The notes: generated by a model not told the origin, from the letters alone. A stretch of 64,000 bases of DNA from Manganitrophus sp963718695 (GCA_963718695.1 OY970371.1:3224001-3288000); one strand, 5' to 3'. Positions 1-8,656 are shown, numbered from the stretch's first letter. Program-made: numbers and translations.

Positions 1-587
1 CCTGAGCCGGCATACTGTTGAACAAAGTTTTGGAACCCAATGATGGCGAGATCGTAATTCCCCTTGAGATAATCGTTGTAGGCGAGGTTATACGCCTCCG
101 TGGGCGAGAGAGAGCCGCCCCGATTTTTCGGATCAATGGTCCTTCCCGGCAGAATCGTTTTCCCGTCGCCGGGTTCGGGGGCCTTGATGGGGGCCCCTTT
201 CTCCAACGCCTGGACGCGCGCTTCGAGTGCATCGAGGCGGCTGAGCAACTCTTCCGTTCGGAACGACTGATCTTCCATCCGTTTTGCCAGGGCGGAGAGA
301 AGGTGATTCCCTTCGTCCACCCGGCCGGTCAGCATCTGCAGGTCGGTCCCCAGACCGTCCATCCGGACGATCATATCGGCCGGCATTTTGGAACCGGAGG
401 AGGAAGGGGCGCCGGGGGTCAGCGCCCCTTTTTCAAGCCGCTCAAGCCGGCTTTGAAGCTCTCGATTATGTCTTCGCATCGTATCAACGTCACTTTCCAT
501 CTCGACCATGCTCGACTGAAGAGCACACCCCGTCAGGGAGATCAATACGAGCATTCCCCCCCAAAGCCTGTTTCGAAGCAGATCCAA
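1..587 (-). CDS. cpoB: Tol-Pal periplasmic coordinator CpoB/YbgF (partial, C-terminus off window)
   Basis: Encodes a lipoprotein-like CpoB/YbgF homologue; the 3' end lies beyond base 1. The proposed start is TTG at 587, preceded by a GGAGGAG ribosome site. It gives a short basic N-terminus, a hydrophobic stretch and a lipobox ending LTGC. Next comes a coiled-coil segment rich in Glu, Arg and Leu (trimerisation region in the family), a Gly/Pro linker, and the first TPR-type motif (AYNLAYNDYLKGNYDLAI) before the window ends. In the family CpoB links Tol-Pal to peptidoglycan synthesis at the division site. Being last in the tol-pal cluster, 20 bp after a Pal gene, supports the call. Most CpoB proteins have a cleavable signal, so the lipobox is a small deviation. 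An ATG at 554 is the alternative start but would remove most of the signal. Confidence 0.85.
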   Translation of the reverse strand, partial: MDLLRNRLWGGMLVLISLTGCALQSSMVEMESDVDTMRRHNRELQSRLERLEKGALTPGAPSSSGSKMPADMIVRMDGLGTDLQMLTGRVDEGNHLLSALAKRMEDQSFRTEELLSRLDALEARVQALEKGAPIKAPEPGDGKTILPGRTIDPKNRGGSLSPTEAYNLAYNDYLKGNYDLAIIGFQNFVQQYAGS

Positions 588-607
588 GCGTCTCCTCCGT
601 TTCGTGA

Positions 608-1183
608 TTATGGCGTCAACACAAAATGAGCCCGGCGATTCTCTTTGTAGCAGTTCTCGCTCGGCTCTTTGCAGAACGGCCGCTCTTCACCGAAGCTGAT
701 CGTGTTGATCCGATTTTTGTCGACGCCGAGGGCGGTCAAGAATCGCTTTACCGCCTGCGCCCGTCGCTCTCCCAGCGCCAAGTTGTACTCCTCGGTCCCC
801 CGCTCGTCGGCATGTCCTTCAATCTTAATCCGGACCTTTTCCGTCATCAGACGTCGGGCATTCTTCTGAAGATTCGTCTTTGATTCTTCCTTTATGATCG
901 CCTGGTCGAATTCAAAAAAGATATCGACCAGCTCGCCGGTCTCTTCGTCCGAACCGGCCAGTGGCAGCTCACCCGCTCCATCCTGCATTGCGACCGAATC
1001 ACCCTCGACCCGCTCTTCCCGAATGCTTTCTTCCGTCACCCCGTCCGAGGGGAGACTGGAAGAAGCGCGCTCATCGCTCAGCGCCGCCGTGCCCGACACA
1101 GGGGCGATTTTCTTCGCGCATCCTGTTTGCACGAAAAGCAGACCGATTCCAACCAACATCCAAAACCCTGATTTCATTTTCAT
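608..1183 (-). CDS. Second Pal-like OmpA-domain lipoprotein
   Basis: A 191-residue peptidoglycan-associated lipoprotein. ATG at 1183 follows AGGAGG by nine bases; a GTG nine bases upstream lies inside that ribosome site and is less likely. The signal ends in a lipobox (FVQTGC). A low-complexity acidic/Ser linker of about 60 residues precedes a C-terminal OmpA domain with the hallmark IEGHADERGTEEYNLALGERRA, whose Asp and Arg bind meso-diaminopimelate in the family. It is a paralogue of the Pal encoded at 2219-2827; the two are nearly identical over the OmpA motif but differ in the linker. Which copy is the functional Pal cannot be told from sequence. Confidence 0.88.
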   Translation of the reverse strand: MKMKSGFWMLVGIGLLFVQTGCAKKIAPVSGTAALSDERASSSLPSDGVTEESIREERVEGDSVAMQDGAGELPLAGSDEETGELVDIFFEFDQAIIKEESKTNLQKNARRLMTEKVRIKIEGHADERGTEEYNLALGERRAQAVKRFLTALGVDKNRINTISFGEERPFCKEPSENCYKENRRAHFVLTP

Positions 1184-1354
1184 TGAAAGCACCCTCCTAT
1201 GACCGATTGCAACGTGAAAATCTTTTTGTCTCTCTGATGTTACACCGACGGACCGATGAGCGATCTCCTCCCGATCGTTCCCGTCCGTCCAAGCGGCTGT
1301 TGATGAGAACAGATGAATCAGCCGAAAAACACCTCCCCCAAATCAAAATCGATT

Positions 1355-2176
1355 CTACTCATGCCAAGCGGCATTGACCGTTTCACCCGCTTCGCTCGGT
1401 GACGCCTCCTGGAGCGATGATTGCTTTCCCTTCGGCGCCAGCTTCGACTCCAGCGCCTGAAGCCGTTTGGTCGTTTTGCTCAATAATTTTTCCTGCTCAT
1501 CCACTTTCGCCGTGATCTTCTCGCCCAGCAGGTTGAGCGCACTCGACAGATCGGCCAAGCTCTTTCCCATCTGCTCGACATCTCCGTCCCGGCTCACCAA
1601 TTGGATTTGCTTCCCCAATTCATCCAGCTGTGCCGCTTGCGCGGTAAGCGAAGAGGGGACCTCCTGAGCGAGCTGCACGATCTGTCCGGTCATCTCTTTC
1701 AGCCGTTTGTCCTGATCTTCGGAATCCTTTTGAAGGGCGGCATTCACCTTTTTCAACTCCTCGATCTGCGCCTGAAAAACCTTTATATTTTTTTCCTGCT
1801 CGCTCAAACGGAAAGCGGCATTGTCGACCTGCTGGAAGACGTTGGTGCGCCGGCGCTCCTCCTTCTCAATTTTCCCCTGAATCATTCGAAGCTGTACTTC
1901 GTTTTCATCAAAGCGAACATCGACATCGGCCCGCCGCTTTTGCAAATCCGAGATCGCCTTGCGGTTCTCCTCCCGGACCTGTTTTAAATCGGACTGAAGC
2001 CGCGTCACCTGTGCTTGCGTCTCCTTCATCTGGCCGTCGAGCTGATGAACGAGCTCTTCCATCTCTCTCTTGTTTCGAACCTCGCGATTTTCCTCCGCCA
2101 CATCGACCATCCGGAGAGAATATCCGCATCCCTGAAGCAAGAACATCCCCGCCAGCAAAAACACGGAATAACGCAT
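1355..2176 (-). CDS. Coiled-coil lipoprotein within the tol-pal cluster
   Basis: About 273 residues, starting at ATG 2176 behind AAGGAGG. A 7-residue longer in-frame start exists but lacks a ribosome site. The signal peptide ends in a lipobox (FLLQGC). Almost all the rest is heptad-like, charged helix (Glu/Lys/Gln/Arg with Leu/Val), with no recognised catalytic motif. It sits between the two Pal genes on the same strand. It resembles the N-terminal coiled coil of CpoB without the TPR part, so it may be a structural tether or a second CpoB-like adaptor; that role is inferred from position only. The pairing coiled-coil/Pal then CpoB/Pal looks like a duplicated module. Confidence 0.7.
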   Translation of the reverse strand: MRYSVFLLAGMFLLQGCGYSLRMVDVAEENREVRNKREMEELVHQLDGQMKETQAQVTRLQSDLKQVREENRKAISDLQKRRADVDVRFDENEVQLRMIQGKIEKEERRRTNVFQQVDNAAFRLSEQEKNIKVFQAQIEELKKVNAALQKDSEDQDKRLKEMTGQIVQLAQEVPSSLTAQAAQLDELGKQIQLVSRDGDVEQMGKSLADLSSALNLLGEKITAKVDEQEKLLSKTTKRLQALESKLAPKGKQSSLQEASPSEAGETVNAAWHE

Positions 2177-2218
2177 CACCTTCCTCCTTGCATTCACAAC
2201 CGGGCATCCTCCCGAAAT

Positions 2219-2827
2219 CTATCGAGGGGCGACGACAAAATGGGCACGGCGGTTTTTCTCATAGCAAGTTTCCGCCTTGTCGCTGCAGAACGGCTTTTCC
2301 TCCCCGTAACTGATGGAAGAAAGCCGGGAGGAACTGATCCCCAGGTTGACCAGAAAATTCATGACCGATTTGGCCCGCCGCTCACCGAGCGCAAGATTGT
2401 ACTCTTCGGTTCCCCGCTCATCGGCATGCCCTTCAATCTGGATCTTCGCTTGCGGATGGGCCGCAAGCCACTGCGCATCGGACTCCAAGAGTTTCCGCGA
2501 CTCCGGATGGATCAGCCACTGATCAAATTCGAAGAAAACATCTTGAAGAGAGCTGACCGCCTCTCCCCCTTCCGCGCGGCTGGACAACGTCCCGTCGGGG
2601 CTCGAATCCCCTTTTGCGAGCGGGTCGAGTCTCTCTTCCTGAGGAGGGGGTGGAAGCGACCGGCCGTCGGACGGTCCCGACGCATCCCCTTGTCCTGTTG
2701 TCCCCGACTTCTCTCTGGAAAGCCCGGCAGACCCTTCGGTCGAAGGGACCTTTTTAGGACACCCCATCAACACAACCGATAAAAACAGAATGAACAGCGC
2801 TGCAGTGCTTGAGAGACTTCTTCTCAT
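2219..2827 (-). CDS. pal: Peptidoglycan-associated lipoprotein Pal
   Basis: A 202-residue Pal, directly downstream of tolB as in most Gram-negative bacteria. It has a basic N-terminus, a hydrophobic core and a lipobox (VVLMGC), then a long Pro/Ser/Gly-rich linker. The C-terminal OmpA-like peptidoglycan-binding domain carries IEGHADERGTEEYNLALGERR. A Cys pair near the C-terminus (FCSDKAETCY) is also present in the second Pal. In the family Pal anchors the outer membrane to peptidoglycan and is mobilised by TolQRA through TolB. The 40-bp gap to tolB and the shared orientation indicate co-transcription. Confidence 0.93.
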   Translation of the reverse strand: MRRSLSSTAALFILFLSVVLMGCPKKVPSTEGSAGLSREKSGTTGQGDASGPSDGRSLPPPPQEERLDPLAKGDSSPDGTLSSRAEGGEAVSSLQDVFFEFDQWLIHPESRKLLESDAQWLAAHPQAKIQIEGHADERGTEEYNLALGERRAKSVMNFLVNLGISSSRLSSISYGEEKPFCSDKAETCYEKNRRAHFVVAPR

Positions 2828-2867
2828 TTATTTTCCTCCGTGAACATTTTGAATACGAAATGCCCCG

Positions 2868-4166
2868 CTATCGCGGCGACCAGGACGGCGCGGTATTGCT
2901 GGCCCCATTCGAGGTCAGGCGAATCAATCCGGTTCCGTCCGCATGGATCGTATAGATCTGATTTCTCCCGGTCCGATTCGATGTAAAGACCAAATCCCTT
3001 CCATTAAGGGCCCAGGAGGGCGATTCGTCATCCCACGGGCCGCTTTCGGTCAGCCGGATCGATTGCTGCCCATCAACACTGTCGACACATATTTTCAGCC
3101 GCTTTTCTTCATTCCGACAGGCATAGGCGATCCAGTCTCCCTTCGGAGACCACGATGGGGATGTATTGTAATCTCCGTTGAACGTCAGGCGACGGACGTT
3201 CGATCCGTCTGCATCCATGATATAGATTTGAGGGTTCCCCCCCCGATCGGAGATAAAAGCGATCTGCCTTCCGGTCGAAGACCAGGCCGGAGAGAGGTCA
3301 TCGGCCGTGTTAAAGGTGATCCGCTTTAATTCGCTGCCGTCCGGACGCATCGTGTAGATCTCCGCGTTGCCGTCCTTTGTCGTTGCGAAGGCGACCCGAT
3401 CTCCCTTCGGAGACCAAGCGGCGGAGAGGTTCAACCCCGGAAAGGAGACCACCCGCTGCCGCCGTCCGGTCCCGAGATCAAGGAAGTAGATATCCGGGTT
3501 TCCCTCGCGGTACGAGGTATAACCGATCTGCCCGGCGTCGAATGACCACCGGGGGGAGATGACGATGCTCCGATCGGCGGTGATCCGCATTTCGTTGGCG
3601 CCGTCGTAATCCATTAAATAAACTTCTTTCCTGCCGGTGATGTCCGAAACATAAGCGATCTTGGTCTGAGCGATCCCCGGCTCCCCCGTAAAGTGCGAGA
3701 CGAGCTTATCGGCGAAGCGATGGGCCATCATCCGGACCGATTTCCGATCACCGATCATCCGCACCGCGACCACCTGCTCCCCTTTGGCGGTCTCGTAAGC
3801 ATAACTCTCCAGAACCCAGTCGTCTCCTTTGGGGATCAACTTGGCCCAGGCCAAGACCTGAACCCCCGCCTTCCCTGCATCTGCAATGAGGGTCGGGTCC
3901 GGTGTCCCGGTCTGCCGGGAAGCGGAAGCAACCTTACTTCGCTCGACAATGGTGAAAAACTGCGATCGCTCCAGATCGGACTGAAGCACCGTTTCGGCCA
4001 ACAACATCTGCTCGGCGCTCGCGCTCTCCCCCTGAAACGGAACGATCATCAATGGGATCTTTTCATAACCGGAGCGGGTCGTCCCGATAAAGACATCCGC
4101 GGCATCGCTCACCGATCCGGCTCCAATCAGCCCCAAAAGAAGCAGACCTAAAATCCTTCCCCGCAC
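2868..4166 (-). CDS. tolB: Tol-Pal beta-propeller protein TolB
   Basis: 432 residues, the usual TolB length. It has an N-terminal signal peptide (cleavage near VSDAAD), an alpha/beta domain from about 25 to 150, then a six-bladed propeller built from PD40/WD40-like repeats with recurring SPSWSPKGD and DIYFLDLGTG-type motifs. TolB is periplasmic and passes force from TolA to Pal. The GTG start at 4166 lies two bases after the tolA stop, so translational coupling is likely. Pal follows 40 bp downstream. Nothing unusual was seen in the reading frame. Confidence 0.95.
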   Translation of the reverse strand: MRGRILGLLLLGLIGAGSVSDAADVFIGTTRSGYEKIPLMIVPFQGESASAEQMLLAETVLQSDLERSQFFTIVERSKVASASRQTGTPDPTLIADAGKAGVQVLAWAKLIPKGDDWVLESYAYETAKGEQVVAVRMIGDRKSVRMMAHRFADKLVSHFTGEPGIAQTKIAYVSDITGRKEVYLMDYDGANEMRITADRSIVISPRWSFDAGQIGYTSYREGNPDIYFLDLGTGRRQRVVSFPGLNLSAAWSPKGDRVAFATTKDGNAEIYTMRPDGSELKRITFNTADDLSPAWSSTGRQIAFISDRGGNPQIYIMDADGSNVRRLTFNGDYNTSPSWSPKGDWIAYACRNEEKRLKICVDSVDGQQSIRLTESGPWDDESPSWALNGRDLVFTSNRTGRNQIYTIHADGTGLIRLTSNGASNTAPSWSPR

Positions 4167-4168
4167 GC

Positions 4169-5113
4169 TTAAGAACCTTTCTGGAGTGTAAAGCTAAAAT
4201 GAACCTTCAACGGATCCTCCGAAAGACCCTCCGGAAGCGGCGGAAGCGGATTCGCGTTATAAACCGCCCGGAGGGCGGCCTGGTCAAACTGGCTGTTGCC
4301 GGAGCTTTTTTCAATCTCAACCGATTCGATCGACCCCCTCCGGGTAACACTGAATTGGACAATCGCGCCGACGATCTGCGCATCGAGGAGGACCGGCGGC
4401 GGGGACCACTGCCCGCTGATTTTATTTTCAAGACTCTTGAGGTAATAAGGAAATTTAAAGAGGGAGGTATTGAGCGACGCACTTCCGGTCGCAACGAGCG
4501 AAGAATTGCTCGCCTCCTGACTCGCCCCGGAGGTCGATGGCGCAGCGGGATGGGGTGGCGCAGAGGGTGCTGCTGCCGCCTCTTCTTTTTGAGGCGCCGT
4601 CGAGTTTGTTTCCACGGGAGTGGGGCTGGCCATGGGTTTTTTCACCGTTTGTGCCGGCGTAGGAGGAGCCGGATCTTTTTTCGGTTGCTGAACCGCCGGT
4701 ATTTTAATCGATCCTGCCTTTTTTTTCCACCATTCTTGCAATCTCTCCGGATCTTCCTTTACGGGAGGAGCGACCTTGGAAGGGACCGGCTTGGGGGCCG
4801 CAACAGGCGGAGAAGGGGGCCGAGAAGAAGCGGCCACCGGCGCACTGGCGATCGGCGAAAGAGCGCCCGACGGCGTGGAGGGGACAGACCGCGGCGCCGA
4901 CGAGGAGGGAACCAGCGTCACCTGATAGCTTTGAAATGCCGAAGCGGAGGGTCCCCAAAAAGTTCGCCCAAACAAGATAAAAGAAAAAAACATAAGATGA
5001 AGGACGAAGGAGAGGACCATCATTTTGGAAAGGCCTTCCGCACGGCGGAAAATCATCCCATCCCCAGAGCCCCAGTCCGAATTCCAACGGACGACTGACA
5101 TCGATCCACCCAT
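4169..5113 (-). CDS. tolA: TolA-like energy transducer with C-terminal TonB-type domain
   Basis: About 314 residues. One N-terminal transmembrane helix (MMVLSFVLHLMFFSFILFG), a Pro/Ala/Ser/Lys-rich periplasmic spacer of roughly 150 residues, and a C-terminal TonB/TolA-III-like domain with the motif SGNSQFDQAALRAV. Inner-membrane TolA transmits proton-motive force from TolQR to TolB and Pal. The spacer is proline-rich rather than the long Ala/Lys helix of enteric TolA, so it looks more like TonB; position between tolR and tolB decides for TolA. The start is uncertain: ATG 5113 has AGGGTGA upstream, while 5134 and internal ATGs are also open. Confidence 0.85.
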   Translation of the reverse strand: MGGSMSVVRWNSDWGSGDGMIFRRAEGLSKMMVLSFVLHLMFFSFILFGRTFWGPSASAFQSYQVTLVPSSSAPRSVPSTPSGALSPIASAPVAASSRPPSPPVAAPKPVPSKVAPPVKEDPERLQEWWKKKAGSIKIPAVQQPKKDPAPPTPAQTVKKPMASPTPVETNSTAPQKEEAAAAPSAPPHPAAPSTSGASQEASNSSLVATGSASLNTSLFKFPYYLKSLENKISGQWSPPPVLLDAQIVGAIVQFSVTRRGSIESVEIEKSSGNSQFDQAALRAVYNANPLPPLPEGLSEDPLKVHFSFTLQKGS

Positions 5114-5408
5114 TGAATCACCCTGAAAAAACAACCCATGCGGTTGCAGCGTCCATCATTTGGGATCTTCGAACCATTCTCCCTCAGAATGGGGCGTCTG
5201 CTTGGGTGAACCGCCCCGAGGGCGGTCGATTATGCTGCTTCGACTGATCGTGAACGGCGAGTCGGGGATGAATCCCCCACTGCCGCTCGCCACCCGCCTT
5301 TATCAATATCGCAGGTGATCTCAGGATCTGGCGGAGAAGGCCTTTGTCCTTTTGCGTCGAGCGCCTTCCTCAACGAAATCGTGGCGCGCGGTGGGGCCTC
5401 ACGTGAGT
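5114..5408. other. Gap between tolR and tolA, no gene seen
   Basis: This 295-bp stretch interrupts an otherwise tightly packed operon. No convincing coding frame is present. It holds a short GC-rich hairpin at 5210-5226 (ACCGCCC, 3-base loop, GGGCGGT). It may be a processing or attenuation site, or the remnant of a lost gene. Confidence 0.4.
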
Positions 5409-5834
5409 CTAACGGGAAGGAGAATCTTGCTGAAGCGGTTCCGTCACAATGCCGAGCTTGTCGATTCCTGCGCGCTTGATCAAATCCATCACTTGGACAA
5501 CCGTACCATAGGGAACCTCCCGATCGGCACGAAGGTAGATCGACACCTCCGGAGAGCTCCCTTTCAACGCCTGGAGCCTTCCCTCCAAACGGGCCAATCC
5601 GACTTCTTCCTTATCTAAATAAATTGATTGGTTCTTTTCAATGGTGAGGACTTTTCGCTCTTCCGGCTTGATGGTATTCGTCGCCGCCTGGGGCAGCTTG
5701 ATATCCATCCCGCGGTAAAGAAGCGGGGCGGCCACCATAAAGATAATGAGCAAGACGAGAACCACATCGACCAGGGGGATGATATTGATCTCGGCCAGCA
5801 ATCTTCGCTGCCGGCCTGTCGACGAGGTCATCAT
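5409..5834 (-). CDS. tolR: Proton-channel subunit TolR (ExbD family)
   Basis: 141 residues. A short cytoplasmic N-terminus ends in NIIPLVDVVLVLLIIFMV: the single transmembrane helix contains the conserved Asp that carries protons in the TolQR/ExbBD family. A periplasmic ExbD fold of about 90 residues follows (DREVPYGTVVQVMDLIKRAGI). It partners with TolQ encoded 121 bp upstream. The start is ATG 5834, directly followed by a second ATG. Order tolQ-tolR-tolA-tolB-pal is canonical, which separates this from ExbD. Confidence 0.94.
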   Translation of the reverse strand: MMTSSTGRQRRLLAEINIIPLVDVVLVLLIIFMVAAPLLYRGMDIKLPQAATNTIKPEERKVLTIEKNQSIYLDKEEVGLARLEGRLQALKGSSPEVSIYLRADREVPYGTVVQVMDLIKRAGIDKLGIVTEPLQQDSPSR

Positions 5835-5836
5835 GT

Positions 5837-5896
5837 CTATTTCCTCTTGCGCTTCTCTATATAGTAAAGGCGATCCGGCTCAAATCCGTTCACCAT
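5837..5896 (-). CDS. Possible very small ORF between tolQ and tolR
   Basis: ATG at 5896 opens a 19-codon frame ending in a basic KRKRK tail, two bases before the tolR start. The same frame stays open upstream toward the tolQ stop. No proper ribosome site precedes it. It could be a translational-coupling leader for tolR or chance. Weak support. Confidence 0.2.
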   Translation of the reverse strand: MVNGFEPDRLYYIEKRKRK

Positions 5897-5955
5897 ACTC
5901 CGTTTCCCGTCGAGAATCTCTTCGTCACGCTTTCGCAATGGATAGGAAAGGGAAA

Positions 5956-6684
5956 CTACCCCACCTTCCGGCTGCTCTGCAAACGATACAGCTTCTCCTC
6001 CACCAGAGAGGTCAACTCCGCCGAGAAGACATCCAGCTGAACTTCCATTTTTTGGATTTTGTTGACAAAGATATTATAAGCCATCACCGCGGGAATCGCC
6101 ACAAAAAGTCCGGCCGCCGTCGCGACAAGCGCCTCGGAGATACCGGGGGCAACGGAGGCAATGTTGGCATTCCCCTGCCGGCCGATCTCCTGAAAGGCAT
6201 TAATGATCCCCCAGACGGTCCCAAAGAGTCCGACGAAAGGGGCGGAGTTCCCAACGGTTGCGAGAAAATGGAGGTAGCGCTCTTGATGGGCCATTTCGTC
6301 TTGCACACCGCTCCTCAGCGTGCGCTGAAGGCTGGTCAAGAGCATGGGGCGATTTCCATCAATCGCGGGAGGGGCATTCTCCCCCTCTTTTTCAAGGTAA
6401 GGACGCATCTTGTCGATCGCCGCCTGATAGATCATCACCATCGGGCCTTCATTCCGCTGTAGGGCCTTCTGTTGGATCTCCAAAAGATCGTCGATCTTAG
6501 AGAAGAGGACTAAAAATCGCCGGTTCTCGGCTTCGGCCTTGCGCAAGGTCATCCACTTATACAAGATAATTGCCCAGGTCACAATCGAAGCGAGAAGGAG
6601 GAGAAGGAGGACAATCTTTGCGACAATACCTGCGGAAAGAACCAGATCAAAAATAGAAACTTGTGAACCTGCACTCAGAGGCAA
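5956..6684 (-). CDS. tolQ: Proton-channel subunit TolQ (MotA/TolQ/ExbB family)
   Basis: 242 residues with the three-helix TolQ/ExbB layout: TM1 at about 20-42, a long cytoplasmic segment, then TM2 and TM3 around 140-210 with the family signature NSAPFVGLFGTVWGIINAF and ISEALVATAAGLFVAIPAVMAYN. It forms the inner-membrane stator with TolR and drives TolA. The start is TTG 6684 behind AAGGGAG. It is first in the tol operon, only about 100 bp downstream of tRNA-Asp on the same strand, so read-through from the tRNA promoter is possible. Confidence 0.94.
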   Translation of the reverse strand: MPLSAGSQVSIFDLVLSAGIVAKIVLLLLLLASIVTWAIILYKWMTLRKAEAENRRFLVLFSKIDDLLEIQQKALQRNEGPMVMIYQAAIDKMRPYLEKEGENAPPAIDGNRPMLLTSLQRTLRSGVQDEMAHQERYLHFLATVGNSAPFVGLFGTVWGIINAFQEIGRQGNANIASVAPGISEALVATAAGLFVAIPAVMAYNIFVNKIQKMEVQLDVFSAELTSLVEEKLYRLQSSRKVG

Positions 6685-6787
6685 AACAGTTGGATCTCCC
6701 TTCGATAAGCGCGCCCACCTTCGGGATGGGCGGAAAGAATTCCAATGATGATGGGGGACGGCCTCGCCGCTTACGATAGCGGCAAGG

Positions 6788-6864
6788 TGGCGGGGCCGAC
6801 GAGGATCGAACTCGCGACTTCCGGCGTGACAGGCCGGCGTTCTAACCAGCTGAACTACGGCCCC
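6788..6864 (-). tRNA. tRNA-Asp (GTC)
   Basis: Cloverleaf read on the minus strand: acceptor GGGGCCG pairs with CGGCCCC, D-arm AGTTCAGCTGGTTAGA, anticodon stem CCGGC with loop CTGTCAC (anticodon GTC), T-loop GTTCGATCC. The 3' CCA is encoded. Lies 95 bp downstream of tRNA-Val. Confidence 0.97.
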
Positions 6865-6959
6865 CCAGGACCTATTCCAAATTGTGATGATTCCGGTTGA
6901 ACGTCTGAGCGCGGTCGCCTCATCGCGCCTCGGTCACATCCCGGCCGCCTCACCCGAAG

Positions 6960-7035
6960 TGGTAGGCGGAACAGGGATTGAACCTGTGACCTTCGGCTTG
7001 TAAGGCCGACGCTCTACCAACTGAGCTATCCGCCC
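6960..7035 (-). tRNA. tRNA-Val (TAC)
   Basis: Cloverleaf on the minus strand: acceptor GGGCGGA pairs with TCCGCCT (one G-U), D-loop AGCTCAGTTGGTAGAGC, anticodon stem TCGGC with loop CTTACAA (anticodon TAC), T-loop GTTCAATCC. CCA is encoded. Shares a promoter with tRNA-Asp. Confidence 0.97.
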
Positions 7036-7090
7036 GACGTTCACCCGACAGACAAGCGCAACCTGCTTGTTATTCGAGCAATGTTTTTGT

Positions 7091-7119
7091 AGAATACTAC
7101 CAACTTTTTTGTTTGTCAA
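7091..7119 (-). promoter_or_regulatory. Sigma-70 promoter for the tRNA-Val/tRNA-Asp operon
   Basis: Minus-strand TTGACA, 17-base spacer, TATTCT, about 56 bp upstream of mature tRNA-Val. Near-consensus, and may also contribute to tol operon transcription. Confidence 0.75.
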
Positions 7120-7141
7120 CAAAAACGGAGCCGATTTCTCA

Positions 7142-8263
7142 TTGAAACTAAGACTTTCTTCCATGATCCTTACCCTTCTTCTCACCGCCTGTTCCCAGCC
7201 TGCCCCCGTTGCGCCTCCCGTCGCGCCGGCCCCGCCCGCACTTCCTCCCCGCTTCATTAACTTTGAGACCGGCGCAAATGTGAAGAGCCTCGCATTCGAG
7301 GGAGATGATCTTTGGCTCGGTCTGGCAAGCGGGTTGATCCGCTACGATACCCGCACTTCGGATCATCACGAGACCTTCACGGTCCGATCAACGCAGGGCC
7401 TCCTCGCCAAAGGAATCTACAAGGTCGCGGTCGATCGGCAAGGAAGAAAATGGGTCGGCACCTACGGCGGCGGGCTCTCCCGATTTGACGGAAAAGAGTG
7501 GACCACCTACACCCCTTATGGCGGCGGACGAATCACTTACGATGAACGGTGGACCGTCTACCCCGCCGGAAGCGGGCTGGGCGATCTCTGGGTGTATGAT
7601 ATTTATTTCGATCCGGACGGCACCGCCTGGATCGCCACCTGGGACGGGGTGAGCCGCTTCGACGGAAAAAGTTTTAAGACCTATACCGAAGAGGATGGTC
7701 TCCTCGACAAGTGGGTCTATGCCATCGCCAAAGACCGCGACGGAAACTTCTGGTTCGGGACGGAAGGTGGGATCAATCGCTTCGACGGCAAGCGCTGGAC
7801 CGGCTTCACCCATCGCGACGGGCTGGGGGCGAAGATGGACCTTCCCCCCGCCGATCGACCGAAAGAGGAATCGTACGAAGAGGGCCATCACGGCCAAGGG
7901 AGAAAAGAAAACCGAACCGCGAACCCCAACTTTGTCCTCGACATCGCCGTCGACCGGGAAAACCACATTTGGGTCGGCACCTGGGGCGCGGGGTTGTCTC
8001 GATTCGACGGAAGGCGTTGGACGACCTACACCGCCGGCAGCGGAACGATCGGCGGAAATTTCGTTCACGCGCTGGAGATCGACTCCAAAGGGATTCTCTG
8101 GGCCGGGACCGACCGCGGCGTGTCGCGATTCGACGGGAAGCATTGGAAGAGCTACACCACCGCCGACGGGCTTCAAGACAATAATGTCTTCTCGATCGCA
8201 TTCGACGCACAAGGGAATCAATGGTTCGGCACCTGGACCGGCCTCAGCAAGATGACGGAATAA
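7142..8263 (+). CDS. Two-component-regulator-propeller lipoprotein
   Basis: About 373 residues of repeated propeller blades. The motif VSRFDGKxWxxYT recurs at least six times, with spacers of the WVGTxGGGLSRFDG type typical of the Reg_prop family. The N-terminus has a short signal and lipobox (LLLTAC) then a Pro/Ala linker. TTG 7142 gives a signal of normal length with Lys and Arg; an upstream start at 7067 would add 25 atypical residues. Such propellers are usually the periplasmic sensor half of hybrid histidine kinases; here it is free-standing. It lies 394 bp upstream of the response-regulator/kinase pair on the same strand, so it could act as their periplasmic input, which is inference. 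Confidence 0.8.
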   Translation: MKLRLSSMILTLLLTACSQPAPVAPPVAPAPPALPPRFINFETGANVKSLAFEGDDLWLGLASGLIRYDTRTSDHHETFTVRSTQGLLAKGIYKVAVDRQGRKWVGTYGGGLSRFDGKEWTTYTPYGGGRITYDERWTVYPAGSGLGDLWVYDIYFDPDGTAWIATWDGVSRFDGKSFKTYTEEDGLLDKWVYAIAKDRDGNFWFGTEGGINRFDGKRWTGFTHRDGLGAKMDLPPADRPKEESYEEGHHGQGRKENRTANPNFVLDIAVDRENHIWVGTWGAGLSRFDGRRWTTYTAGSGTIGGNFVHALEIDSKGILWAGTDRGVSRFDGKHWKSYTTADGLQDNNVFSIAFDAQGNQWFGTWTGLSKMTE

Positions 8264-8656
8264 AGAAGAGATGATTGTAGCTCCCAGATTGCGGAATGCA
8301 GATTAAAAAGAAAAAGTTCCTTGAACTTTACTCCGAGATCGGCGATCCGCAATCGTCTTTTTACGCCTCATTGTATTTTTAATAGCCGGCTGCCAGAAGG
8401 AGGGTGGGTACGATCTTCTCGATCGCGATTGCCCCGAGGCAACTTACATCTCCTCCGAAAATAGAAATTCTACAAAACGACCGGCGACAGATCTTTACTG
8501 CGATGAAATGGCAGGAGATTATACCGATAAAACATCGCCTGCGATACCCAGTCCCTGTTTGACTATCAGGAGAGTTCAAGCGGCTGGGCCACATCCCGTC
8601 GGTTCGTCCGCGCGCGGGTATTTCCTATCAGGAAAAGGGATGTTATAATCGCCCCT
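8264..8656. other. Intergenic region before the response regulator
   Basis: No believable gene. A 9-bp inverted repeat (GATTGCGGA at 8287-8295, TCCGCAATC at 8346-8354) followed by a short T run may end transcription of the propeller gene. The distal end carries the promoter described at 8621-8649. Confidence 0.45.
8621..8649 (+). promoter_or_regulatory. Likely leaderless promoter with palindrome for the response regulator
   Basis: A perfect TATAAT (8644-8649) ends seven bases before the ATG at 8657, so transcription should begin at or next to the start codon. No ribosome site is present between them. A palindrome TTTCCT-ATC-AGGAAA (8621-8635) lies over the -35 position, where a recognisable -35 hexamer is missing. 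This suggests control by a bound regulator, possibly the gene's own product. Confidence 0.55.

Noticed and set aside
8379..8594. 71-codon minus-strand frame before the response regulator
   Set aside because: No ribosome site, Cys/Arg/Ile-rich random-looking sequence.
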